NCBI RefSeq assembly: GCF_900626145.1
Contig: NZ_LR130817.1
Span: 1,934,543 to 1,998,542 of the forward strand
Origin: Intestinimonas timonensis
GTDB lineage: Bacteria > Bacillota > Clostridia > Oscillospirales > Oscillospiraceae
Length of the DNA: 64,000 bases
Reading direction: 5' to 3'
A program made the translations under genes and the position numbers. Below, one piece after another: positions 49,564 to 62,122 of this stretch; the stretch's first letter is position 1; every line of letters starts with the position of its first letter. The notes under the pieces were generated by a model, which was not told the DNA's origin, did no database searches, and saw nothing but the letters and a program-made list of their open reading frames with translations.

Positions 49564-51080
49564 ACATCAAACGCGCCAAAGAGGAGATCCAAAACACCGT
49601 CCGGGCCTATCTGTCCAAAGACGAGCTGGGGGCCTGGCGTATCCCGCCGGTGCGGCAGCGGCCCCTCCTCCTCATGGGCCCGCCGGGCATCGGCAAGACC
49701 CAGATCATGGAGCAGATCGCCGCTGAGCTGGGCATCGGCCTGGTGAGCTACACCATCACCCACCACACCCGCCAGTCCGCCCTGGGCCTCCCCTTCATTC
49801 GTGAGGAGACCTTCGGCGGCCAGGCCCACTCGGTCACCGAGTACACCATGAGCGAGATTTTGGCCTCGGTCTACCGGACCATGGAGGAGACCGGCGTCCG
49901 GGAGGGCATCCTCTTCCTGGATGAGATCAACTGCATCTCCGAAACTCTGGCCCCCATGATGCTCCAGTTCCTCCAGTGCAAGACCTTTGGCAACCAGCGC
50001 CTCCCTGAGGGCTGGATCATCGCCGCCGCCGGCAACCCGCCGGAGTACAACAAGTCCGTGCGGGAGTTCGACGTGGTCACCCTGGACCGGGTCAAGCGCA
50101 TGGATATCACCGCCGACTACGGCGTGTGGAAGGAGTACGCCCAGGCCCGGGGTATCCACGGGGCCATCCTCTCCTACCTGGACCTGCGCAAAGAGAACTT
50201 TTACGCCGTGGAGCGCACCGCAGACGGCCTCCAGTTCGTCACCGCCCGGGGCTGGGAGGACCTCTCCGAGCTGCTCCTCTCCTACGAGGCCCTGGGCATC
50301 CCCGCTGACCGGGAGGTGGTGGGGGAATACCTCCAGCTCCCCCGCATCGCCCGGGACTTTGCCGAGTACCTGGTCCTCTATGACCAGTACCGAAAAGTTT
50401 ACCACGTCGATGAGATTCTCTCCGGGAAGTGGTCCCCCCTGATGGTCCGGGAACTCTCCGCCGCCCCCTTTGACCAGCGGTTGAGCATTTTGGGGCTGCT
50501 CCTCTCCCGGCTCCGTGAGGAGTGCCGGAAGGTGTGGGAGCTGGACGCCCTGGCCGACGCCCTCCACGCCGATCTGGCCGCCCTGAAGGGTCAGCTCTCC
50601 GATGTCCAGCCCGACGCCTTCCTGACAGAGAAGTCCGACGCCCTCCGGCAGGACCTGTCCCGCCGCCGGGCCTCCGGCTCCGGCGACCGGCAGGGGGAGC
50701 GGCTGGTCCTGGCCCATCTGGGGCGGCTGGAGGAGCTCCTCCGCCACATTGAGCAGGCCGCCCCCGCCGACGGCGCCGCCTTTGACCTCCTGAAAGCCGA
50801 CTTCCAGTCCGACGTGGCCCTCCGGGCCAATGCCGCCGCCCAGGTGAGCAGTCACCTAGAGCAGGCCTTCGCCTTCCTGGAGGCCGCCCTGGGGGAGGGC
50901 CAGGAGCTGGTCATCTTCGCCACTGATCTCACCGCCGGCACCCACACCTCCTGGTTCATCCAGAGCTTCGGCTGCGAGGCCTATTACCGCCACAACAAGT
51001 CCCTCCTCTTCAACGACACCCAGCAGGCTCTTCTCTCTGAGATCGCCCAGGTTCGCCGGGAAGACCCCGGCGAGGCATAA
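49560..51080 (+). CDS. MoxR-type AAA+ ATPase
   Basis: 506 residues. The AAA+ core fills about residues 1-300: Walker A LMGPPGIGKTQIM (about residue 40), Walker B GILFLDEINCIS, sensor 1 IIAAAGNPPEYNKSV, then an arginine-rich segment VVTLDRVKRMDI. The last 200 residues are helical and unassigned. MoxR ATPases work with VWA partners to insert cofactors or assemble complexes. Here the partner gene is immediately upstream and translationally coupled. The substrate is unknown, and no dehydrogenase or cofactor gene is adjacent. Confidence 0.88.
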   Translation: MNIKRAKEEIQNTVRAYLSKDELGAWRIPPVRQRPLLLMGPPGIGKTQIMEQIAAELGIGLVSYTITHHTRQSALGLPFIREETFGGQAHSVTEYTMSEILASVYRTMEETGVREGILFLDEINCISETLAPMMLQFLQCKTFGNQRLPEGWIIAAAGNPPEYNKSVREFDVVTLDRVKRMDITADYGVWKEYAQARGIHGAILSYLDLRKENFYAVERTADGLQFVTARGWEDLSELLLSYEALGIPADREVVGEYLQLPRIARDFAEYLVLYDQYRKVYHVDEILSGKWSPLMVRELSAAPFDQRLSILGLLLSRLREECRKVWELDALADALHADLAALKGQLSDVQPDAFLTEKSDALRQDLSRRRASGSGDRQGERLVLAHLGRLEELLRHIEQAAPADGAAFDLLKADFQSDVALRANAAAQVSSHLEQAFAFLEAALGEGQELVIFATDLTAGTHTSWFIQSFGCEAYYRHNKSLLFNDTQQALLSEIAQVRREDPGEA

Positions 51081-51081
51081 C

Positions 51082-51122
51082 AAAACGCGTCCCGGCTCTG
51101 AGAAAGAGCCGGGACGCGTTTT
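51082..51122. terminator. Bidirectional terminator between the MoxR operon and the SLH gene
   Basis: Perfect 18-bp stem (51082-51099 with 51105-51122) and 5-base loop. A/T-rich stem ends give a T tail on either strand (plus: TTTTATTTTT). Confidence 0.93.
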
Positions 51123-51126
51123 ATTT

Positions 51127-52473
51127 TTACCAAATGGTGCGGAACAGGAAGGTGACGATCTGGCCCCGGGTGCAGGTGAGGTTGGGTGAGAAGGTCCCCT
51201 CGCCCGTGCCCTGGGTGACGCCCCAGTTCACGGCCCAGGTCACCGCGTCGGCGTAAGAGGCCCCGGCGGGCACGTCTGCAAAGCCGGTATCCGCTTCCAC
51301 CTGGGGACGCTGGTTGGCGTGCCACAGGAACTCCACCGCCATGGCCCGGGTGCAGAGGTCACCAGGGGCAAAGGTATCGCCGTCCGTCATGCCCTGCTCC
51401 GCGGCCCACTGGCAGGTCTTGTAGTAGTAGCTGTCGCGATCGGTGACGTCGTCAAAGGCGGAGCCGGCGGCCTCTGGCTCAGGAGAGCCGTAAAACCGCC
51501 ACAGGAGGGTGATGATCTCTCCCCGGGTGCAGGTCTGCTCCGGGGAGAAGGTGGTGGCGCTGGTGCCGGTGGTGACGCCAGTTTTGGCCGCCCAGAGGGC
51601 AGGGGCGTAGTAGTAGGCATCCTCGGCCACATCGTTGAAGGGATTCACCGGCGGGACCCGGAAGTTGATGCAGGTGTCGGCGTCGGTCCTGAACTCGTAG
51701 ATCTTGTCCTCCACCACGGTGACACTGCGGCGGTCGTCCTCACTCACCTCGCCACCGCCGCCGTTTCCGGTCAGGATGGAGTAGGAGAGGCACATGTAGA
51801 AGTCGATCCCCTCCGGGGCGGTGACGGTGGTGCCGGGCTGGGGCTCATGCTCGGGGGTGCCGCTGAGCTCGTCTGCGGAAACCGCCACATAGGGCTTGTC
51901 CAGAGTAAAGACGTTGCCGGCGTCGTCGGTGACGGTATAGGCGTCCTCAGCGGTCTCAGGCACGTCGGTAGCCTCGGACGCCGTGTCGGCCCCCGCTACG
52001 ACGATGCAGTCGGGGGTGGCATAGGCCACATCGCGGTAGCAGGTATACACCCCCTTGTGGAGGACGTAGACAGAGCCCTGCATATGGGCGGAGGGGCCGT
52101 ACTCTTCCACGTCGTAGAACTGCGCCTGGGACATGTCCACCTCCGTCCCGGCGTCATAGTCCAGCCCGAACGTGGTCCAGAGGGCCTGATCCGCCACACG
52201 GAGATCATAGTAGTTGTCCTGAACGGCGGTCATCAGCGAATCCTCGCCGACGAAATAGACAGGCAGCTCCATGGTGCCTTCCAGATACGGGGCAAAGAGC
52301 TCCGTGGCGCCCGTCCAGCCGCCGATCTCGTACAGCTCCTCCAGCTGCCAGCTGCTCTCGAAGTCGCTCACGGTCCCAGAGGCGTCCGCGGCGTTGGCCG
52401 TCGGGACCGCGGTCGTGCACAGAAGCAGGCACAAGGCCGCCGTCAGGGCCCAGATGGGGATGCGTCTTTTCAT
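51127..52473 (-). CDS. S-layer homology (SLH) domain surface protein
   Basis: 448 residues, exported (signal peptide to about ANA-ADAS, residue 29). Residues 30-270 are an unrecognised extracellular region. Residues about 280-448 hold three SLH repeats (NPFNDVAEDAYYYAPALWAA, SAFDDVTDRDSYYYKTCQWA, TGFADVPAGASYADAVTWAV), each followed by a T(F)xPxxxCTRG motif. SLH domains bind pyruvylated secondary wall polymers. ATG 52473 was chosen because AGGAGG lies 7 nt upstream; ATG 52479 is too close to it. Confidence 0.9.
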   Translation of the reverse strand: MKRRIPIWALTAALCLLLCTTAVPTANAADASGTVSDFESSWQLEELYEIGGWTGATELFAPYLEGTMELPVYFVGEDSLMTAVQDNYYDLRVADQALWTTFGLDYDAGTEVDMSQAQFYDVEEYGPSAHMQGSVYVLHKGVYTCYRDVAYATPDCIVVAGADTASEATDVPETAEDAYTVTDDAGNVFTLDKPYVAVSADELSGTPEHEPQPGTTVTAPEGIDFYMCLSYSILTGNGGGGEVSEDDRRSVTVVEDKIYEFRTDADTCINFRVPPVNPFNDVAEDAYYYAPALWAAKTGVTTGTSATTFSPEQTCTRGEIITLLWRFYGSPEPEAAGSAFDDVTDRDSYYYKTCQWAAEQGMTDGDTFAPGDLCTRAMAVEFLWHANQRPQVEADTGFADVPAGASYADAVTWAVNWGVTQGTGEGTFSPNLTCTRGQIVTFLFRTIW

Positions 52474-52507
52474 GGTCATACCTCCTCGTTTCTATCCGCA
52501 AAGGGCG

Positions 52508-54126
52508 TCAGCCCTCGATGCGACGGCGCAGATCACAGATCCTGTGATAGAGCTCGATGCTGAATTTTTCATAGTTCTGCTCCTCCGCCCGGGCCAGCCA
52601 GGCCGAGGCGTCCAGCAGGCTGCGGTCCAGGGCCAGGAGAGCCAGCCGGTAGCTGGCCTGGGCGCTGCCCTGGGCGGAGGCCATCTCCAGATTGGCCCGG
52701 TAGGCCTCCGGGTCCGAGGTCAGGCCGTCGGGGGCGTAGAGCTGCAGAGCCAGGTTGAGCCGGGCGGTGGGGTAGTTCCAGGCGGCGGCCCGCTCCCACA
52801 GGGCCCTGGCCCCCTCCAGGTCTCCTCCGTCGCACTTGAGGAGGGCCAGGCAGTTCATGGCCCACAGATTGCCCTGGTCGGCGGCCAGCTGCCACCGCCC
52901 GGCCGTGTCCATGGGACCCTCCAGCTTCAGCTCCGGCCCCAGCAGGGGGAGCACATGCCGCCGGTAGTCGGCCCGGGACAGGACTCCGCCACGTTGATAT
53001 GGCCGTAGGGCCAGCCGTCCTGCCCCGCCCGATCCCAGAGCTCCAGGGCCCGGCGGTAGTGGGAGAGCATGGCCGCCCGCTCCTCCCCCGTCAGTGCGTG
53101 GAGCCGCTCCAGCAGCCGGTCCCCCCGCTTTTGTTCCAGGAGCCCCAGGCTGTTGTGGGCCGCCGTGAACTCCTGATCGGCAGCGTACTGAAAATAGGTC
53201 TCGGCCAGCCGGTCGGCCTCCTCGCCGTCCAGGCCGGCGATCTTCCGGTTGAGGGCCATGTGGCCCAGGGACCAGCAGGCGCTGGTCACCGGCGGGTCCC
53301 AAGCGGCAGCCAGCTTGAAGTACTTTGCCGCCAGCTCGTGGTCCCGCTCCACCCGAAACCAGCCGTCGTTGCCCTCGCCCTCTTCCACGCACAGGTACTC
53401 CGCCCCATAGTAGTAGACGCAGGCCAGCTCGTTGGCGGCCACGGCGTTGCTACCGGCCAGGCGTTGGAGGGCAAAAAAGCGGTCGATGTTCCGATTGCCG
53501 AAGCGGTCCACCTTGGCAAAGTACTCGGAATTCTGCTGCTCCACCCGGCGCTCCGCCCCCCGGACCCGGGCCAGGTCGGTGCGCACCTGGGTGAAGAAGG
53601 AGCATAGGACCTCGTAGATCACGTTGGCCAGGATGCCAGGGGTGAGGAGGTCGGTCTGGCGCAGGGTGTCCGACGCCCCGCCCAGCTCCCTCTTCAGCTG
53701 CTCCAGGAGGGCGGCGAAGTCCCCCTCCTCCATGGCGTCCCGGGAGGAGCGGCGCACCAGGCAGTACTGGATCACCGCCCGCAGCCGTCGGAGGATCTCT
53801 CCCCGGTTTCGGTCGTTGAGGTAGTGGGCCCGGTGGGCCTTGGGCACCGGGTTGTCGGGCAGGTCGTTGATGTGCTTACCAATGTTGGCCGAGTTGCTGT
53901 CCAGGCAGTGGTGGAGGAGGTAGTCCATCTGCCGGCACAGGGGCTCGTCGGGCCGCTGACCGCTGCCCAGCCGGCCCAGCGCCTCCACCATGGGGACGGG
54001 CAGCAGGGCCGGGTCGGTGAGGCCCAGCACCCCGTTATAAAACACCACCTGGTTGGGAAAGACCTTCCGGCCCCGGCCGGACAGGTGCCGCTGCAGGATG
54101 CGCAGGTCCGTCTCTCGCCCTTTCAT
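52508..54126 (-). pseudogene. Sel1/TPR-like repeat protein broken by one apparent frameshift
   Basis: Two frames join into one protein of about 538 residues. The first (54126 down to about 52985) starts MKGRETDLRILQRHLSGRGR after GGGAGGGG. It contains a helical N-terminal domain and Sel1-like repeats (AANELACVYYYGAEYL, AAHNSLGLLEQKRGD). After WPYGHINVAE the similarity continues in another frame (VLSRADYRRHVLPLLG, AWNYPTARLNLALQLY, SAQASYRLALLAL) to the stop at 52508. One extra G near 52985 would restore the frame. As written, the protein ends at 52927, 19 codons after the shift. Function unknown; Sel1 repeats mediate protein binding. Confidence 0.75.
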
Positions 54127-54206
54127 GTCCACCCCTCCCGTTTTATTCCATTTTACCATGGCCCGCATCCACCGTACAGGCGGCGGAGGCTCTATACAAT
54201 AGTAAA

Positions 54207-54238
54207 GCGCCGTCCCGGAATCTCTTCCGGGACGGCGC
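54207..54238 (-). terminator. Terminator of galE-galT
   Basis: Perfect 14-bp stem (54207-54220 with 54225-54238), loop TCTC on the plus strand. The minus-strand tail is TTTACTATTG, a weak T tract. Confidence 0.75.
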
Positions 54239-54254
54239 AAAAATATAGTATGGC

Positions 54255-55748
54255 TCAGATCTGCTCCAGGAACCGCAGGAAGGCGGCCTTGCCCTCAGCG
54301 GTGCGCTTGTAGACACCGGCGTGCTCCAGCACCTGGGCAAAGACCAGGCCGGTCTCCTTCTCCACGATGTCCAGGGCGTTGTCCGCCGTGATGGTGTACT
54401 TGCCCTTGAAGCCCTCGGCCCAGTCAGCGTGCTTTTCAGTGCGCTCGTCGGCACGGAGATCAGCGCCGGAGGCCAGGGCATCAGCCACGGCGGCGAGCTC
54501 CTCCTTCAGCCGGGCGGGCAGCACAGCCAGGCCCATGACCTCGATGAGTCCGATGTTCTCCTTCTTGATGTGGTGGAGCTCGGCGTGGGGGTGGTAGACA
54601 CCCAGGGGGTGCTCGGCTGTGGTGATGTTGTTGCGGAGCACCAGGTCCAGTTCATAGTCGCTCCCACGGCGGCGGGCGATGGGGGTGATGGTGTTGTGGG
54701 GCTCCCCGTCGGTCTCGGCGAAGATGAAGGCGGCCTCGTCGGTATAGTCCCGCCAGGACAGCAGGATCTTGTCGGCCAGGTCGATGAGCCGGGCCGGGTC
54801 GGCGGCGGTGAGGCGGACCACCGACATGGGCCACTTCACAATACCGGCCTTCACATCCTCGTAGCCGTGGAAGGTGAAGGGGGTCTCCACCGGCGCTTTT
54901 TCCATGGCGAAGGTATAGTGGCCGCCCTGGAAGTGGTCGTGGGCCAGGATGGAGCCGCCCACGATGGGCAGGTCGGCGTTGGAGCCAACGAAGTAGTGGG
55001 GGAACTGGCCCACAAAGTCCAGCAGCTTGGCAAAGCAGGCCCGGTCGATCTTCATGGGCACGTGCTCACTGTTGAGGCAGATGCAGTGCTCATTATAATA
55101 GACGTAGGGGGAGTACTGCAAGAACCAGGGAGAGCCGTTGATGGTGATGGGGACGATGCGGTGATTCTCCCGGGCGGGGTGGTTGACCCGGCCGGCGTAG
55201 CCCTCGTTCTCAGCGCACAGCTGGCACCGGGGGTAGGCGGAGGCGGGCAGGTTCCGGGCGGCGGCGATGGCCTTGGGGTCCTTCTCCGGCTTGGAGAGGT
55301 TGATGGTGATATCCAGATCCCCGTACTCCGTGGGGGCGATCCACTTCACGTCCTTGGCGATGCGGTCCCGGCGGATATAGTTGGTATCCTGGCTGAACTT
55401 ATAGTACCAGTCGGTGGCCTTCTCCGGACTCTCTGCACAGAGGGCCTGGAACTTGCCGATGACCTGGGCGGGTCGGGGCGTGAGCACACCCATCAGCTTG
55501 GTGTCGAAGAGGTCCCGGTAGACCACGGAGTCCTCCTTGAGCACGCCCCGGGCGTGAGCATCGTCCATGAGGGCGGTGAGCACGGCCGGCAGGTCCACGG
55601 ACCGCTCCGCCGGGGTCTCCGGCTCGGTATAGCTGTCCAGTCCCAGGGCCTCCAGCAGGGCGTTCACCGCCCATACCTGCTCGCAGGGCTCAATGAGGCC
55701 GGTATCCAGAGCGTAGGCCACCAAGGCCTGGATCTCTCTGTCCACCAT
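54255..55748 (-). CDS. galT: UDP-glucose-hexose-1-phosphate uridylyltransferase (Firmicute type)
   Basis: 497 residues, the long class II GalT of Firmicutes, second enzyme of the Leloir pathway. It converts galactose-1-phosphate and UDP-glucose into glucose-1-phosphate and UDP-galactose. Recognisable segments are NYIRRDRIAKDVKWIAPTEY, PRCQLCAENEGYAGRVNHPA, GGSILAHDHFQGGHYTF (active-site His region) and GVYHPHAELHHIKKENIG. It starts 4 nt after the galE stop, so galE and galT form an operon. No galK is in the window. Confidence 0.95.
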   Translation of the reverse strand: MVDREIQALVAYALDTGLIEPCEQVWAVNALLEALGLDSYTEPETPAERSVDLPAVLTALMDDAHARGVLKEDSVVYRDLFDTKLMGVLTPRPAQVIGKFQALCAESPEKATDWYYKFSQDTNYIRRDRIAKDVKWIAPTEYGDLDITINLSKPEKDPKAIAAARNLPASAYPRCQLCAENEGYAGRVNHPARENHRIVPITINGSPWFLQYSPYVYYNEHCICLNSEHVPMKIDRACFAKLLDFVGQFPHYFVGSNADLPIVGGSILAHDHFQGGHYTFAMEKAPVETPFTFHGYEDVKAGIVKWPMSVVRLTAADPARLIDLADKILLSWRDYTDEAAFIFAETDGEPHNTITPIARRRGSDYELDLVLRNNITTAEHPLGVYHPHAELHHIKKENIGLIEVMGLAVLPARLKEELAAVADALASGADLRADERTEKHADWAEGFKGKYTITADNALDIVEKETGLVFAQVLEHAGVYKRTAEGKAAFLRFLEQI

Positions 55749-55752
55749 GTGC

Positions 55753-56745
55753 TCAGCCCTCCCCGTAGCCGTTGGGGTGGGCCTGATGCCACTTCCAAGC
55801 GGTGGAGATGATGGTGCTCAGGTCGTTGTACTTGGGCTGCCACCCCAGGACCTCCACGGCCTTGGCGGAGGAGGCGATGAGCTGGGCAGGGTCGCCGGCC
55901 CGGCGGGGAGAGACCTCTGCGGGGATGGGGTGGCCGGTGACGCTTCGGGCCACGTCGATGACCTCCTTCACGGAGAAGCCCACACCGTTGCCCAGGTTAA
56001 AGACGTTGTTCTCGCCGCCCTTGATCAGGTAGTCCAGGGCCAGGATGTGGGCCTGGGCCAGGTCGGTGACGTGGATGTAGTCCCGGATGCAGGTGCCGTC
56101 GGGGGTGGGGTAGTCGTCCCCGTAGATGCCCACATGGTCCCGCTGGCCGTTGGGCACCTGGAGGATGATGGGGATCAGATGGGTCTCGGGGTTGTGGGCC
56201 TCACCGATGGCGCCGGAGATGTGGGCGCCGGCGGCATTGAAGTACCGCAGGGCCACATACCGAAGGCCGTGGGCCTTGGACACCCAGCCCATCATCTGCT
56301 CCATGGACAGCTTGGTGTTGCCGTAGCAGTTGGTGGGCACGGTCTTGTCGCTCTCCAGGATGGGCACCCGCTCAGGCTCCCCGTAGGTGGCGGCGGTGGA
56401 GGAGAAAACGATCTTGTCCACCCCGTGCTCCACCATGGACTTCAGGAGCACCATGGTGCCGTAGAGGTTGTTGTCATAGTACTTCAGGGGGTCGGACATG
56501 CTCTCCCCCACCTGGGATGAGGCGGCAAAGTGGATCACGCCCTCGATGTGCTCCGCTTGGAACAGGGTGTCCAGGGCACCCTTGTCCCGGATGTCCAGCT
56601 GATAGAACCGGGCCTTGGGGTGGACCGCCTGCTTGAAGCCGGTGAGGAGGTTATCCGCCACCACCACGTCCCGGCCTGCGTCAATGAGCTCGTACACCGT
56701 GTGGGAGCCGATGTAGCCAGCTCCGCCCAACACTAAAATTGCCAT
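55753..56745 (-). CDS. galE: UDP-glucose 4-epimerase
   Basis: 330 residues of the short-chain dehydrogenase family. It interconverts UDP-galactose and UDP-glucose with bound NAD. The Rossmann motif is GGAGYIGSHTV near the N-terminus, the catalytic Ser-Tyr-Lys set is in VFSSTAATYGEP and NCYGNTKLSMEQ, and the sugar-binding segment FNAAGAHISGAIGEAH follows. ATG 56745 was chosen because GGAAGG lies just upstream and the family begins MAILVLGGAG. The promoter and a candidate operator lie upstream. Confidence 0.97.
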   Translation of the reverse strand: MAILVLGGAGYIGSHTVYELIDAGRDVVVADNLLTGFKQAVHPKARFYQLDIRDKGALDTLFQAEHIEGVIHFAASSQVGESMSDPLKYYDNNLYGTMVLLKSMVEHGVDKIVFSSTAATYGEPERVPILESDKTVPTNCYGNTKLSMEQMMGWVSKAHGLRYVALRYFNAAGAHISGAIGEAHNPETHLIPIILQVPNGQRDHVGIYGDDYPTPDGTCIRDYIHVTDLAQAHILALDYLIKGGENNVFNLGNGVGFSVKEVIDVARSVTGHPIPAEVSPRRAGDPAQLIASSAKAVEVLGWQPKYNDLSTIISTAWKWHQAHPNGYGEG

Positions 56746-56785
56746 TCTGATGCGCCTTCCTTTCCACGTTTCCTCTGGTGATTCC

Positions 56786-56814
56786 AGTATATCCGCCCAG
56801 GGAGAAAATAGCAA
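56786..56814 (-). promoter_or_regulatory. Promoter of galE-galT
   Basis: Minus strand: TTGCTA (56814-56809), 17-nt spacer, TATACT (56791-56786), about 40 nt before the galE ATG. Confidence 0.75.
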
Positions 56815-56818
56815 GACG

Positions 56819-56835
56819 AATTTTTACTAAAAATT
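56819..56835. promoter_or_regulatory. Candidate GalR operator upstream of galE
   Basis: AATTTTTACTAAAAATT, a perfect 17-bp palindrome around a central C, ending 4 nt before the galE -35 box. Its core TTTTACTAAAA is identical to the site in front of the regulator gene. Confidence 0.7.
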
Positions 56836-56870
56836 TAACTTTGGCGTAGCGCACAGTTGGGACCCGGCCC

Positions 56871-57908
56871 TTATGGGCAATCTGACGGAGGAGCGGCACT
56901 CTCCCGGACCACCAGAGAGGGTGGGACCACCAGTTTCACCGGCAGGGTGCGGACCGGCGGCCGGTTCGGGAGGTCGGCCCGTTCCGCCAGGAGCCGGACG
57001 GCAGCCCGGCCCATCTCCTCGGCGTGGGTGGACACTGAGGTGAGGGCTGGGGTGACCAGGGCGGAGAGTGGGGTATCGTTGAAGGAGACCAGGGAGAGAT
57101 CGCCTGGGATGGAGAGCCCCGCTTCCGTAATGGCTCGGACAGCACCCAGGGCGGTCTCCTCACTGGCTGCCAGAAAGGCGGTGGGCCGTGGGGCACCGGA
57201 AGCCAGATAGGCAGACATGGCGGCGGCGGTAGAATGGGCATCCATGGGCGCCTCCACCAGAAAGGCCGGGTCCAGCAGTCCGTATGAGCCCATGTGGGCC
57301 ATGAAGCGTTCCCGGCGGACCTCCGGGGCAGGCTCGCCCCGGTAGTCGGGCCGCAGGGCCGGGCCGATAAAGCCCACCTTCCGGTGGCCTAGCCCCAGCA
57401 GGTAGTCCACCGCCAGACGGATGCCCAGGTCGTAGTTGAGGACCACCGAGTCGAACCGGGACTCGTCCGGGGAGGCGTTGAGGAAGACCACATTGGGGCT
57501 CATGGCCGCCAGCGACTCCGCCTCCCGGAGGGAGAAGCGGCCGATGGCCACCACCCCATCCACCGCACCCTCCGGTGGGGCGAAGCCCTCCCCCCGCCGG
57601 GCCAGGGTCTGAAAGGCGATGCGCTGATCCAGACAGGCCTGCTCCACATGGCCGCGGAGATAGAGGTAAAAGGGGTCCTCCAGCTGCTGGGCGGGAGTCA
57701 GCCGCTCCGCCGCCGCCGCCCACATCAGGGTCTTGGGCGCCCGGCCCCGGCGGGACTTGGTGGCGGCGTAGTTGAGCCTGCCCGCCTCCTCCAGCACCTT
57801 CTTCCGCGCCTCCGGGCTCACCGCCAGACTGGGGTCCCCCGTAAGGATGCGGGAGATGGTGGCCGGGGCATAGCCCGTCCGCTCTGAGAGCTCCTTCAGG
57901 GTGGCCAT
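56871..57908 (-). CDS. galR: LacI/GalR family transcriptional regulator
   Basis: 345 residues. The N-terminal LacI-type helix-turn-helix (MATLKELSERTGYAPATISR, then ILTGDPSLAVSPEARKKVLE, hinge NYAATKSRRGRA) is followed by a periplasmic-binding-like sensor domain (VDGVVAIGRFS, VVLNYDLGIRLAVDYLLGLG, GFIGPALR, LVSFNDTPLSALVTPALTSV). Immediately upstream of galE on the same strand but with separate promoters. The symbol reflects its place next to galE-galT and matching operator palindromes; the inducer, probably galactose or a derivative, is not shown. ATG 57908 has GGAGGGAGG upstream. Confidence 0.85.
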   Translation of the reverse strand: MATLKELSERTGYAPATISRILTGDPSLAVSPEARKKVLEEAGRLNYAATKSRRGRAPKTLMWAAAAERLTPAQQLEDPFYLYLRGHVEQACLDQRIAFQTLARRGEGFAPPEGAVDGVVAIGRFSLREAESLAAMSPNVVFLNASPDESRFDSVVLNYDLGIRLAVDYLLGLGHRKVGFIGPALRPDYRGEPAPEVRRERFMAHMGSYGLLDPAFLVEAPMDAHSTAAAMSAYLASGAPRPTAFLAASEETALGAVRAITEAGLSIPGDLSLVSFNDTPLSALVTPALTSVSTHAEEMGRAAVRLLAERADLPNRPPVRTLPVKLVVPPSLVVRESAAPPSDCP

Positions 57909-57939
57909 GGGCCTCCCTCCTTTCCAATATCACACCTAA

Positions 57940-57950
57940 TTTTACTAAAA
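57940..57950. promoter_or_regulatory. Candidate GalR operator at its own promoter
   Basis: TTTTACTAAAA, a perfect 11-bp palindrome identical to the core of the site upstream of galE. It lies immediately after the -10 box, at the expected transcription start, where binding would repress the regulator gene itself. Confidence 0.7.
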
Positions 57951-57952
57951 AT

Positions 57953-57981
57953 ATTGTAGCTCTGACGACGCTTGTTTGCAA
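57953..57981 (-). promoter_or_regulatory. Promoter of the LacI-family regulator gene
   Basis: Minus strand: TTGCAA (57981-57976), 17-nt spacer, TACAAT (57958-57953). Confidence 0.8.
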
Positions 57982-57983
57982 GG

Positions 57984-58294
57984 AAAAAAGCACCGGCGCA
58001 CAGACAAAGTCTGTGCGCCGGTGCTCAGGTTGTCGAAAAAGGGCATATACGTCAGATTTTGTGCAAGAGCCTCGCAGAGTTCCGTCGTCCGCAGACGACG
58101 GAATCAAGTACAGTCTGTTTTTTCCGGGGACATGTGCCTCGGAAAAAACACTGCTCAGGCCGCAAACGTGCGAGCGAAGCGAGTGCGATGCAGCGGCCTG
58201 CATCTTTTCGAAAAAATGCCTGCATTTTTGAGAGAGCCTGTCGACTTTGTCGACAGGCTCAGCACCGGCGCACAGACAAAGTCTGTGCGCCGGT
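57984..58294. repeat. Multi-hairpin intergenic block after rpoC, includes its terminator
   Basis: About 310 gene-free bases made almost entirely of inverted repeats. Two near-identical hairpins with loop CAAAG bound it: 57989-58004/58010-58025 and 58264-58276/58282-58294. Between them lie 58080-58089/58094-58103 (loop CGCA), an imperfect stem with TTTTTTCCG arms (about 58118-58148), a CAGGCCGC/GCGGCCTG pair near 58155-58201, and 58234-58244/58250-58260 with loop CTTTG. On the minus strand the outermost hairpin is followed by TTTTTT (57989-57984), the likely terminator of rpoBC. Confidence 0.85.
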
Positions 58295-58319
58295 ACTTTT
58301 TATTGGCTGAAACCAGCCC

Positions 58320-62102
<3,783 letters not shown>

Positions 62103-62122
62103 ATTCTATCGTCCTCCCTTTC

